In this document: positions 24,975 through 36,779 of the stretch, one piece after another
How positions within the stretch are numbered: position 1 is the first letter of the stretch
Layout of the letters: each line of letters starts with the position of its first letter
NCBI GenBank assembly: GCA_963966185.1
Contig: CAWZYM010000367.1
Coordinates: 132,501 to 196,500 of the forward strand
Reading direction: 5' to 3'
DNA: 64,000 nucleotides
Origin: Rhabditoides inermis
Taxonomy: Eukaryota > Nematoda > Chromadorea > Rhabditida > Rhabditidae
Translations under genes and position numbers: made by a program
The notes under the pieces: generated by a model
What the model was told of the DNA's origin: nothing
The model's input: the letters and a program-made list of their open reading frames with translations, nothing else
Databases searched by the model: none

Positions 24975-27900
24975 GTCGGTTGTGATGAGGAGTGGAGTTA
25001 ACAGAGAAACGTCGGCGTCGGCCGATGTCAATTGAGGTTAGCAGATGAGGCCTGGATTGAACAGAGAAACGTCGGCCGACGTCGGCCGATGTCAACCGAT
25101 GTTGGCAGATGAGGGCTGAAGTGAACAGGTGGAGTTGACAGAAAAAAAACGTCGGCCGACGTCGGCCGATGTCAGCCATGTCAGCCGATATTGGTTGCGA
25201 TGCGGGGTGGAGTTGACAGAAAAACGTCGGCCGACGTCGGCCGATGTCAACCGATGTTAGCAGATGAGGGCTGGAGTGGACAGAGAAACGTCGGCCGACG
25301 TCGGCCGATGTCAACCGATTTTGGCTAGATGAGTGCTGGATTGAACAGAGAAACGTTGGCCGACGTCGGCCGATGTCAACCGATGTTGGCAGATGAGGGC
25401 TGGAGTGAACAGAGAAACGTCGGCCGACGTCGGCCGATGTCAACTGATGTTAGCAGATGAGGGCTGGAGTGGACAGAGAAACGTCGGCCGACGTCGGCCG
25501 ATGTCAACCGATGTTGGCAGATGAGGGCTGGAGTGAACAGAGAAACGTCGGCCGACGTCGGCCGATGTCAACCGATGTTGGCAGATGAGTGCTGGATTGA
25601 ACAGAGAAACGTCGGCCGACGTCGGCCGATGTCAACCGATGTTAGCAGATGAGGGCTGGAGTGGACAGAGAAACGTCGGCCGACGTCGGCCGATGTCAAC
25701 CGATGTTGGCAGATGAGGGCTGGAGTGAACAGAGAAACGTCGGCCGACGTCGGCCGATGTCAACCGATGTTAGCAGATGAGGGCTGGAGTGGACAGAGAA
25801 AGGTCGGCCGACGTCGGCCGATGTCAACCGATGTTGGCAGATGAGGGCTGGAGTGAACAGAGAAACGTCGGCCGACGTCGGCCGATGTCAACCGATGTTA
25901 GCAGATGAGGGCTGGATTGAACAGATAAACGTTGGCCGACGTCGGCCGATGTCAACCGATGTTGGCAGATGAGGGCTGGAGTGAACAGAGAAACGTCGGC
26001 CGACGTCGGCCGATGTCAACCGATGTTAGCAGATGAGGGCTGGAGTGGACAGAGAAACGTCGGCCGACGTCGGCCGATGTCAACCGATGTTAGCAGATGA
26101 GGGCTGGATTGAACAGAGAAACGTCGGCCAACGTCGGCCGACGTCGGCCGATGTCAGCCGATGTCGGTTGTGATGAGGAGTGGAGTTAACAGAGAAACGT
26201 CGGCGTCGGCCGATGTCAATTGAGGTTAGCAGATGAGGCCTGGATTGAACAGAGAAACGTCGGCCGACGTCGGCCGATGTCAACCGATGTTGGCAGATGA
26301 GGGCTGAAGTGAACAGGTGGAGTTGACAGAAAAAAACGTCGGCCGACGTCGGCCGATGTCAGCCATGTCAGCCGATATTGGTTGCGATGCGGGGTGGAGT
26401 TGACAGAAAAACGTCGGCCGACGTCGGCCGATGTCAACCGATGTTAGCAGATGAGGGCTGGAGTGGACAGAGAAACGTCGGCCGACGTCGGCCGATGTCA
26501 ACCGATTTTGGCTAGATGAGTGCTGGATTGAACAGAGAAACGTTGGCCGACGTCGGCCGATGTCAACCGATGTTGGCAGATGAGGGCTGGAGTGAACAGA
26601 GAAACGTCGGCCGACGTCGGCCGATGTCAACTGATGTTAGCAGATGAGGGCTGGAGTGGACAGAGAAACGTCGGCCGACGTCGGCCGATGTCAACCGATG
26701 TTGGCAGATGAGGGCTGGAGTGAACAGAGAAACGTCGGCCGACGTCGGCCGATGTCAACCGATGTTGGCAGATGAGTGCTGGATTGAACAGAGAAACGTC
26801 GGCCGACGTCGGCCGATGTCAACCGATGCCGGCAGATGAGTGCTGGATTGAACAGAGAAACGTTGGCCGACGTCGGCCGATGTCAACCGATGTTGGCAGA
26901 TGAGGGCTGGAGTGAACAGAGAAACGTCGGCCGACGTCGGCCGATGTCAACCGATGTTAGCAGATGAGGGCTGGAGTGGACAGAGAAAGGTCGGCCGACG
27001 TCGGCCGATGTCAACCGATGTTGGCAGATGAGGGCTGGAGTGAACAGAGAAACGTCGGCCGACGTCGGCCGATGTCAACCGATGTTAGCAGATGAGGGCT
27101 GGATTGAACAGATAAACGTTGGCCGACGTCGGCCGATGTCAACCGATGTTGGCAGATGAGGGCTGGAGTGAACAGAGAAACGTCGGCCGACGTCGGCCGA
27201 TGTCAACCGATGTTAGCAGATGAGGGCTGGAGTGGACAGAGAAACGTCGGCCGACGTCGGCCGATGTCAACCGATGTTAGCAGATGAGGGCTGGATTGAA
27301 CAGAGAAACGTCGGCCAACGTCGGCCGACGTCGGCCGATGTCAGCCGATGTCGGTTGTGATGAGGAGTGGAGTTAACAGAGAAACGTCGGCGTCGGCCGA
27401 TGTCAATTGAGGTTAGCAGATGAGGCCTGGATTGAACAGAGAAACGTCGGCCGACGTCGGCCGATGTCAACCGATGTTGGCAGATGAGGGCTGAAGTGAA
27501 CAGGTGGAGTTGACAGAAAAAAACGTCGGCCGACGTCGGCCGATGTCAGCCATGTCAGCCGATATTGGTTGCGATGCGGGGTGGAGTTGACAGAAAAACG
27601 TCGGCCGACGTCGGCCGATGTCAACCGATGTTAGCAGATGAGGGCTGGAGTGGACAGAGAAACGTCGGCCGACGTCGGCCGATGTCAACCGATTTTGGCT
27701 AGATGAGTGCTGGATTGAACAGAGAAACGTTGGCCGACGTCGGCCGATGTCAACCGATGTTGGCAGATGAGGGCTGGAGTGAACAGAGAAACGTCGGCCG
27801 ACGTCGGCCGATGTCAACTGATGTTAGCAGATGAGGGCTGGAGTGGACAGAGAAACGTCGGCCGACGTCGGCCGATGTCAACCGATGTTGGCAGATGAGG

Positions 27901-28536
27901 GCTGGAGTGAACAGAGAAACGTCGGCCGACGTCGGCCGATGTCAACCGATGTTGGCAGATGAGTGCTGGATTGAACAGAGAAACGTCGGCCGACGTCGGC
28001 CGATGTCAACCGATGCCGGCAGATGAGTGCTGGATTGAACAGAGAAACGTTGGCCGACGTCGGCCGATGTCAACCGATGTTGGCAGATGAGGGCTGGAGT
28101 GAACAGAGAAACGTCGGCCGACGTCGGCCGATGTCAACCGATGTTAGCAGATGAGGGCTGGAGTGGACAGAGAAAGGTCGGCCGACGTCGGCCGATGTCA
28201 ACCGATGTTGGCAGATGAGGGCTGGAGTGAACAGAGAAACGTCGGCCGACGTCGGCCGATGTCAACCGATGTTAGCAGATGAGGGCTGGATTGAACAGAT
28301 AAACGTTGGCCGACGTCGGCCGATGTCAACCGATGTTGGCAGATGAGGGCTGGAGTGAACAGAGAAACGTCGGCCGACGTCGGCCGATGTCAACCGATGT
28401 TAGCAGATGAGGGCTGGAGTGGACAGAGAAACGTCGGCCGACGTCGGCCGATGTCAACCGATGTTAGCAGATGAGGGCTGGATTGAACAGAGAAACGTCG
28501 GCCAACGTCGGCCGACGTCGGCCGATGTCAGCCGAT
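24975..28536 (+). repeat. 1187-bp higher-order repeat, three tandem copies
   Basis: The landmark GTCGGTTGTGATGAGG starts at 24975, 26163, 27350 and 28537, giving periods of 1188, 1187 and 1187. The one-base difference comes from an A8 versus A7 run. Copies 2 and 3 share a GCCGGC unit that copy 1 replaces with a GTTAGC unit of the same length. All three carry the rare GAACAGATAAACG linker. This is the last complete higher-order block before the array breaks at 29034. Confidence 0.9.
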
Positions 28537-29034
28537 GTCGGTTGTGATGAGGAGTGGAGTTAACAGAGAAACGTCGGCGTCGGCCGATGTCAACCGATGT
28601 TGGCAGATGAGGACTGAAGTGAACAGAGAAACGTCGGCCGACGTCGGCCGATGTCAACCGATGTTGGCAGATGAGGGCTGGAGTGAACAGAGAAACGTCG
28701 GCCGACGTCGGCCGATGTCAGCCGATGTTTTTTTTCGATGTCGGCGGATGATCGGTTGCGATGCGGGGTGGAGTTGACAGAAAAAAACGTCGGCCGACGT
28801 CGGCCGATGTCAGCCATGTCAACCGATGTTGGCAGATGAGGGCTGGATTGAACAGAGAAACGTCGGCCGACGTCGGCCGATGTCAACCGATGTTGGCAGA
28901 TGAGGGCTGGAGTGAACCGAGAAACGTCGGCCGACGTCGGCCGATGTCAACCGATGTTGGCTAGATGAGGGCTGAAGTGAACAGAGAAACGTCGGCCGAC
29001 GTCAGCCGATATTGGTTGCGATGCGGGGTGGAGT

Positions 29035-29834
29035 GCAGGGGAGAGAGGCAGGGGAGAGAGGCAGGGGGAGAGAGGCAGGGGGAGAGAGGCAGGGGGAGAG
29101 AGGCAGGGGAGAGAGGCAGGGGAGAGAGGCAGGGGAGAGAGGCAGGGGGAGAGAGGCAGGGGAGAGAGGCAGGGGAGAGAGGCAGGGGAGAGAGGCAGAG
29201 GGAGAGAGGCAGGGGAGAGAGGCAGGGGAGAGAGGCAGGGGGAGAGAGGCACGGGGGAAGAAGGGGAAGAGAGGCAGGGGGAGAGAGGCAAGGGGGAAGA
29301 AGGGGGAGAGAGGCAGGGGGAGAGAGGCAGGGGGAGAGGCAGGGGGAGAAAGAGTGGGAGAGAGGCAGGGGAGAGAGGCAGGGGAGAGAGGCAGGGGGAG
29401 AGAGGCAGGGGGAGAGGCAGGGGGAGAAAGAGTGGGAGAGAGGCAGGGGAGAGAGGCAGAGGAGAGGCAGGGGAGAGAGGCAGGGGGAGAGAGGCACGGG
29501 GGAAGAAGGGGGAGAGAGGCAGGGGGAGAGAGGCAAGGGGGAAGAAGGGGGAGAGAGGCAGGGGGAGAGAGGTAAGGGGAGAGGCACGGGTGGAGGGAGA
29601 AGGGGGGAGAGGCAGGGGGGAAGAAGGGGAAGAGAGGCAGGGGGAGAGAGGCAGGGGGAGAGGCAGGGCGAGAGAGGCAGGGGGAGAGGCAGGGGGAGAA
29701 AGAGTGGGAGAGAGGCAGGGGGAGAGAGGCGGGGGAGAGAGGCAGGGGAGAGAAGCAGGGGGAGAGAGGCACGGGGGAAGAAGGGGAAGAGAGGCAGGGG
29801 GAGAGAGGCAAGGGGGAAGAAGGGGGAGAGAGGG
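29035..29834 (+). repeat. G-rich purine minisatellite between the inverted arms
   Basis: About 800 bases of a 13-14 bp unit, GGGGAGAGAGGCA or GGGGGAGAGAGGCA, with longer variants containing GGGGGAAGAAGGGG or GGGGGAGAAAGAGTGGGAGA. The only pyrimidines on this strand are the C of each GGCA plus rare T and C changes. It starts directly after the A array breaks at GGTGGAGT and ends at GGGAGAGAG before the first reverse-orientation satellite unit. It is unrelated in sequence to the 64-bp unit. Frames of up to about 330 codons cross it, but they encode only Pro/Leu/Ser or Arg/Gly/Glu simple sequence and are not called genes. Confidence 0.95.
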
Positions 29835-30170
29835 GCCGACGTTTCTCTGTCCACTCCTGCCCTCAGCTGCTAACATCGGTTGACATCGGCCGACGTCGGC
29901 CGACGTTTCTCTGTTCACTCCAGCCCTCATCTGCCAACATCGGTTGACATCGGCCGACGTCGGCCAACGTTTCTCTGTTCAATCCAGCACTCATCTGCCA
30001 ACATCGGTTGACATCGGCCGACGTCGGCCAACGTTTTTCTGTTCAATCCAGCACTCATCTGCCGGCATCAGTTGACATCGGCCGACGTCGGCCGACGTTT
30101 CTCTGTCCACTCCTGCCCTCATCTGCTAACATCGGTTGACATCGGCCGACGTCGGCCGACGTTTCTCTGT

Positions 30171-30810
30171 TCACTCCAGCCCTCATCTGCCAACATCGGT
30201 TGACGTCGGCCGACGTCGGCCGACGTTTCTCTGTTCACTCCAGCCCTCATCTGCCAACATCGGTTGACATCGGCCGACGTCGGCCGACGTTTCTCTGTTC
30301 AATCCAGCCCTCATCTGCTAACATCGGTTGACATCGGCCGACGTCGGCCGACGTTTCTCTGTTCACTCCAGCCCTTATCTGCCAACATCGGTTGACATCG
30401 GCCGACGTCGGCCGACGTTTCTCTGTTCACTCCAGCCCTCATCTGCCAACATCGGTTGACATCGGCCGACGTCGGCCGACGTTTCTCTGTCCACTCCTGC
30501 CCTCAGCTGCTAACATCGGTTGACATCGGCCGACGTCGGCCGACGTTTCTCTGTTCACTCCAGCCCTCATCTGCCAACATCGGTTGACATCGGCCGACGT
30601 CGGCCGACGTTTCTCTGTTCAATCCAGCCCTCATCTGCTAACATCGGTTGACATCGGCCGACGTCGGCCGACGTTTCTCTGTTCACTCCAGCCCTTATCT
30701 GCCAACATCGGTTGACATCGGCCGACGTCGGCCGACGTTTCTCTGTTCACTCCAGCCCTCATCTGCCAACATCGGTTGACATCGGCCGACGTCGGCCGAC
30801 GTTTCTCTGT
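30171..30810 (-). repeat. 320-bp (five-unit) tandem duplication
   Basis: The rare linker CCACTCCTGCCCTCAGCTGC starts at 29851, 30491 and 30811, and the rare CCCTTATCTGCC unit lies near 30373 and 30693. Both give an offset of 320, exactly five 64-bp units. The earlier 640-bp gap is ten units. Confidence 0.8.
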
Positions 30811-33800
30811 CCACTCCTGCCCTCAGCTGCTAACATCGGTTGACATCGGCCGACGTCGGCCGACGTTTCTCTGTTCACTCCAGCCCTCATCTGCCAACAT
30901 CGGTTAACATCGGCCGACGTCGGCCAACGTTTCTCTGTTCAATCCAGCCCTCATCTGCCAACATCGGCTGACATCGGCCGACGTCGGCCGACGTTTTCCT
31001 GTCAACTCCAGTATTCATCCGCCGACATCGACAAACATCGGCCGACATCGGCCGACGTTGGCCGACGTTTCTCTGTTCAATCCAGCCCTCATCTGCTAAC
31101 ATCGGTTGACGTTTCTCTGTTCAATCCAGCACTCACCTGCCGGCATCGGCTCACACCAGCCAACATCGGCCGACGTTTCTCTGTTCACTCCAGCCCTCAT
31201 CTGCCAACATCGGTTGACATCGGCCGACGTCGGCCGACGTTTCTCTGTTCAATACAGCCCTCATCTGCTAACCTCAATTGACATCGGCCGACGCCGACGT
31301 TTCTCTGTTAACTCCACTCCTCATCACAACCGACATCGGCTGACATCGGCCGACGTCGGCCGACGTTTTTCTGTCAACTCCAGTATTCATCCGCCGACAT
31401 CGACAAACATCGGCCGACATCGGCCGACGTTGGCCGACGTTTCTCTGTTCAATCCAGCCCTCATCTGCTAACATCGGTTGACGTTTCTCTGTTCAATCCA
31501 GCACTCATCTGCCGGCATCGGCTCACATCAGCCAACATCGGCCGACGTTTCTCTGTTCACTCCAGCACTCATCTGCCGACATCGGCAGACACCGGCCGAC
31601 GTCGGCCGACGTTTCTCTGTTCACTCCAGCTTTCAGTTGCCGACATCGGCTGACATTGGCCGACGTCGGCCGACGTTTCTCTGTTCAATCCAGCACTCAT
31701 CTGCCGGCATCGGCTCACATCAGCCAACATCGGCCGACGTTTCTCTGTTAACTCCACTCCTCATCGCAACCGACATCGGCTGACATCGGCCGACGTCGGC
31801 CGACGTTTCTCTGTTCAATCCAGCACTCATCTGCCGACATCGGCTCACATCAGCCAACATCGGCCGACGTTTCTCTGTTAACTCCACTCCTCATTGCAAC
31901 CGACATCGGCTGACATCGGCCGACGTCGGCCGACGTTTCTCTGTTCACTCCAGCTTTCAGTTGCCGACATCGGTTGACATTGGCCGACGTCGGCCGACGT
32001 TTCTCTGTTCAATCCAGCACTCATCTGCCGGCATCGGCTCACATCAGCCAACATCGGCCGACGTTTCTCTGTTCAATCCAGCACTCATCTGCCGGCATCG
32101 ACTCACATCAGCCAACATCGGCCGACGTTTTTCTGTCAACTCCAGTATTAATCCGCCGACATCGACAAACATCGGCCGACGTCGGCCGACGTTTCTCTGT
32201 TAACTCCACTCCTCATCACAACCGACATCGGCTGACATCGGCCGACGTTGGCCGACGTTTCTCTGTTCACTCCAGCCCTCATCTGCCAACATCGGTTGAC
32301 ATCGGCCTACGTCGGCCGACGTTTCTCTGTTCACTCCAGCCCTCATCTGCCAACATCGGTTGACATCGGCCGACGTCGGCCGACGTTTCTCTGTCCACTC
32401 CAGCCCTCATCTGCCAACATCGGTTGACATCGGCCGACGTCGGCCAACGTTTCTCTGTTCAATCCAGTATTCATCCGCCGACATCGACAAACATCGGCCG
32501 ACGTCGGCCGACGTTTCTCTGTTCACTCCAGCCCTCATCTGCTAACATCGGCTGACCTCGGCCGACGTTTTTCTGTCAACTCCAGTATTTATCCGCCGAC
32601 ATCGACAAACATCGGCCGACGTTGGCCAACGTTTTTCTGTTCAATCCAGCACTCATCTGCCGGCATCGGTTGACATCGGCCGACGTCGGCCGACGTTTCT
32701 CTGTTCAATCCAGCCCTCATCTGCTAACATCGGCTGACATCGGCCGACGTCGGCCGACGTTTCTCTGTTCAATCCAGCTCTCATCTGCCGACATCGGCTA
32801 TTATCGGCTGACGTCGGTCGACGTTTATCTGTTCACTCCAGTTCTCATCTGCTAACATCGGCCGACGTCGACCGACGTCGGCCGACGTTTCCCTGTTCAC
32901 TCCAGCCCTCATCTGCCAACATCGGTTGACATCGGCCGACGTCGGCCAACGTTTCTCTGTTCAATCCAGCCCCCATCTGCTAACATCGGCTGACCTCGGC
33001 CGACGTTTTTCTGTCAACTCCAGTATTCATCCGCCGACATCGACAAACATCGGCCGACATCGGCCGACGCCGGCCAACGTTTCTCTGTTTAATCCAGCGC
33101 TCATCTGCCGGCATCGGTTGACATCGGCCGACGTCGGCCACGTTTCTCTGTTCACTCCAGCCCTCATCTGCCAACATCGGTTGACATCGGCCGACGTCGG
33201 CCGACGTTTCTCTGTTCAATCCAGCCCTCATCTGCTAACATCGGCTGACATCGGCCGACGTCGGCCGACGTTTCTCTGTTCAATCCAGCTCTCATCTGCC
33301 GACATCGGCTATTATCGGCTGACGTCGGTCGACGTTTATCTGTTCACTCCAGTTCTCATCTGCTAACATCGGTTGACATCGGCCGACGTTGGCCGACGTT
33401 TCTCTGTTCAATCCAGCCCTCATCTGCTAACATCGGCTGACATCGGCCGACGTCGGCCAACGTTTTTTCTGTTCAATCCAGCCCTCATCTGCCAACATCG
33501 GTTGACATCGGCCGACGTCGGCCAACGTTTCTCTGTTCAATCCAGCCCCCATCTGCTAACATCGGCTGACCTCGGCCGACGTTTTTCTGTCAACTCCAGT
33601 ATTCATCCGCCGACATCGACAAACATCGGCCGACATCGGCCGACGTCGGCCGACGTTTCTCTGTCCACTCCTGCCCTCAGCTGCTAACATCGGTTGACAT
33701 CGGCCGACGTCGGCCGACGTTTCTCTGTTCACTCCAGCCCTCATCTGCCAACATCGGTTAACATCGGCCGACGTCGGCCAACGTTTCTCTGTTCAATCCA

Positions 33801-36489
33801 GCCCTCATCTGCCAACATCGGCTGACATCGGCCGACGTCGGCCGACGTTTTCCTGTCAACTCCAGTATTCATCCGCCGACATCGACAAACATCGGCCGAC
33901 ATCGGCCGACGTTGGCCGACGTTTCTCTGTTCAATCCAGCCCTCATCTGCTAACATCGGTTGACGTTTCTCTGTTCAATCCAGCACTCACCTGCCGGCAT
34001 CGGCTCACACCAGCCAACATCGGCCGACGTTTCTCTGTTCACTCCAGCCCTCATCTGCCAACATCGGTTGACATCGGCCGACGTCGGCCGACGTTTCTCT
34101 GTTCAATACAGCCCTCATCTGCTAACCTCAATTGACATCGGCCGACGCCGACGTTTCTCTGTTAACTCCACTCCTCATCACAACCGACATCGGCTGACAT
34201 CGGCCGACGTCGGCCGACGTTTTTCTGTCAACTCCAGTATTCATCCGCCGACATCGACAAACATCGGCCGACATCGGCCGACGTTGGCCGACGTTTCTCT
34301 GTTCAATCCAGCCCTCATCTGCTAACATCGGTTGACGTTTCTCTGTTCAATCCAGCACTCATCTGCCGGCATCGGCTCACATCAGCCAACATCGGCCGAC
34401 GTTTCTCTGTTCACTCCAGCACTCATCTGCCGACATCGGCAGACACCGGCCGACGTCGGCCGACGTTTCTCTGTTCACTCCAGCTTTCAGTTGCCGACAT
34501 CGGCTGACATTGGCCGACGTCGGCCGACGTTTCTCTGTTCAATCCAGCACTCATCTGCCGGCATCGGCTCACATCAGCCAACATCGGCCGACGTTTCTCT
34601 GTTAACTCCACTCCTCATCGCAACCGACATCGGCTGACATCGGCCGACGTCGGCCGACGTTTCTCTGTTCAATCCAGCACTCATCTGCCGACATCGGCTC
34701 ACATCAGCCAACATCGGCCGACGTTTCTCTGTTAACTCCACTCCTCATTGCAACCGACATCGGCTGACATCGGCCGACGTCGGCCGACGTTTCTCTGTTC
34801 ACTCCAGCTTTCAGTTGCCGACATCGGTTGACATTGGCCGACGTCGGCCGACGTTTCTCTGTTCAATCCAGCACTCATCTGCCGGCATCGGCTCACATCA
34901 GCCAACATCGGCCGACGTTTCTCTGTTCAATCCAGCACTCATCTGCCGGCATCGACTCACATCAGCCAACATCGGCCGACGTTTTTCTGTCAACTCCAGT
35001 ATTAATCCGCCGACATCGACAAACATCGGCCGACGTCGGCCGACGTTTCTCTGTTAACTCCACTCCTCATCACAACCGACATCGGCTGACATCGGCCGAC
35101 GTTGGCCGACGTTTCTCTGTTCACTCCAGCCCTCATCTGCCAACATCGGTTGACATCGGCCTACGTCGGCCGACGTTTCTCTGTTCACTCCAGCCCTCAT
35201 CTGCCAACATCGGTTGACATCGGCCGACGTCGGCCGACGTTTCTCTGTCCACTCCAGCCCTCATCTGCCAACATCGGTTGACATCGGCCGACGTCGGCCA
35301 ACGTTTCTCTGTTCAATCCAGTATTCATCCGCCGACATCGACAAACATCGGCCGACGTCGGCCGACGTTTCTCTGTTCACTCCAGCCCTCATCTGCTAAC
35401 ATCGGCTGACCTCGGCCGACGTTTTTCTGTCAACTCCAGTATTTATCCGCCGACATCGACAAACATCGGCCGACGTTGGCCAACGTTTTTCTGTTCAATC
35501 CAGCACTCATCTGCCGGCATCGGTTGACATCGGCCGACGTCGGCCGACGTTTCTCTGTTCAATCCAGCCCTCATCTGCTAACATCGGCTGACATCGGCCG
35601 ACGTCGGCCGACGTTTCTCTGTTCAATCCAGCTCTCATCTGCCGACATCGGCTATTATCGGCTGACGTCGGTCGACGTTTATCTGTTCACTCCAGTTCTC
35701 ATCTGCTAACATCGGCCGACGTCGACCGACGTCGGCCGACGTTTCCCTGTTCACTCCAGCCCTCATCTGCCAACATCGGTTGACATCGGCCGACGTCGGC
35801 CAACGTTTCTCTGTTCAATCCAGCCCCCATCTGCTAACATCGGCTGACCTCGGCCGACGTTTTTCTGTCAACTCCAGTATTCATCCGCCGACATCGACAA
35901 ACATCGGCCGACATCGGCCGACGCCGGCCAACGTTTCTCTGTTTAATCCAGCGCTCATCTGCCGGCATCGGTTGACATCGGCCGACGTCGGCCACGTTTC
36001 TCTGTTCACTCCAGCCCTCATCTGCCAACATCGGTTGACATCGGCCGACGTCGGCCGACGTTTCTCTGTTCAATCCAGCCCTCATCTGCTAACATCGGCT
36101 GACATCGGCCGACGTCGGCCGACGTTTCTCTGTTCAATCCAGCTCTCATCTGCCGACATCGGCTATTATCGGCTGACGTCGGTCGACGTTTATCTGTTCA
36201 CTCCAGTTCTCATCTGCTAACATCGGTTGACATCGGCCGACGTTGGCCGACGTTTCTCTGTTCAATCCAGCCCTCATCTGCTAACATCGGCTGACATCGG
36301 CCGACGTCGGCCAACGTTTTTTCTGTTCAATCCAGCCCTCATCTGCCAACATCGGTTGACATCGGCCGACGTCGGCCAACGTTTCTCTGTTCAATCCAGC
36401 CCCCATCTGCTAACATCGGCTGACCTCGGCCGACGTTTTTCTGTCAACTCCAGTATTCATCCGCCGACATCGACAAACATCGGCCGACA
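30782..36489 (-). repeat. 2854-bp higher-order repeat, two tandem copies
   Basis: Every rare variant from about 30782 to 33635 recurs 2854 bases later, up to about 36489. Examples are the CACCTGCCGGC, TTTCAGTTGCC and GGCTATTATCGG units and a GGCCTACGTCGG base change. The second copy diverges where GACGTCGGCCGAC is replaced by GACGCCGGCCAAC. An internal part (31274-32363) is found again at 42814-43903 and 59465-60544, and inverted near 56837-57540. Confidence 0.88.
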
Positions 36490-36779
36490 TCGGCCGACGC
36501 CGGCCAACGTTTCTCTGTTTAATCCAGCGCTCATCTGCCGGCATCGGTTGACATCGGCCGACGTCGGCCACGTTTCTCTGTTCACTCCAGCCCTCATCTG
36601 CCAACATCGGTTGACATCGGCCGACGTCGGCCAACGTTTCTCTGTTCAATCCAGTATTCATCCGCCGACATCGACAAACATCGGCCGACATCGGCCGACG
36701 TTGACCGACGTTTATCTCTTCAATCCAGCCCTCATCTGCTAACATCGGTTGACATCGGCCGACGTCGGCCGACGTTTCT

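Larger units (their letters stand above)
4201..28735 (+). repeat. T8 variant units, ten copies in array A
   Basis: A run of eight T replaces part of a decamer, followed by CGATGTCGGCGGATGATCGG and the GCGATGCGGGGTGG linker with a lengthened A run. Positions of the T runs are 4201, 6174, 9501, 10621, 12103, 14427, 15961, 18915, 24305 and 28728, each 8 bases long. The A run that follows is A7 in most copies but A8 at about 9554 and 16014. The unit is a marker for higher-order copies, because it recurs at the same offsets as the large blocks. The only other copy is A8 at 62731-62738, in reverse orientation. Confidence 0.9.
2214..29034 (+). repeat. Satellite array A, 64-bp unit, forward orientation
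   Basis: About 26.8 kb, or roughly 420 unit lengths. The commonest unit is GTCGGCCGAC, GTCGGCCGAT, GTCAACCGAT, GTTGGCAGAT, then a 24-bp linker GAGGGCTGGAGT plus GAACAGAGAAAC: 64 bases with seven CpG steps. Frequent variants have GTTAGC or GATGCCGGC in the fourth decamer, GGCTAG (plus 1 base), AGTGGACAG or GATTGAACAG in the linker, and shortened units such as GTCGGTTGTGATGAGGAG. Markers confined to this family are the T8 unit and the GCGATGCGGGGTGG unit. The array ends abruptly inside a unit at GGTGGAGT (29034). Period and order are direct observations. Any function (heterochromatin, holocentromere, eliminated DNA) is unknown. Confidence 0.97.

Noticed and set aside
2214..29034. A CRISPR-like array, because repeats are regular and interrupted by variable bases.
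   Set aside because: There are no unique spacers. The whole 64-bp unit is repeated, there are no cas genes, and the flanking gene has spliceosomal introns.
29034..29835. A transposon or retroelement at the pivot between the arms.
   Set aside because: I saw no coding frame for a transposase or polymerase, no terminal repeats and no target-site duplication; the interval is all minisatellite.
28947..29930. The longest open frames in the window (up to about 327 codons) across the G-rich minisatellite, on both strands.
   Set aside because: They encode Pro/Leu/Ser or Gly/Glu/Arg simple sequence. Three overlapping frames on the same strand are equally open, which indicates composition rather than selection.
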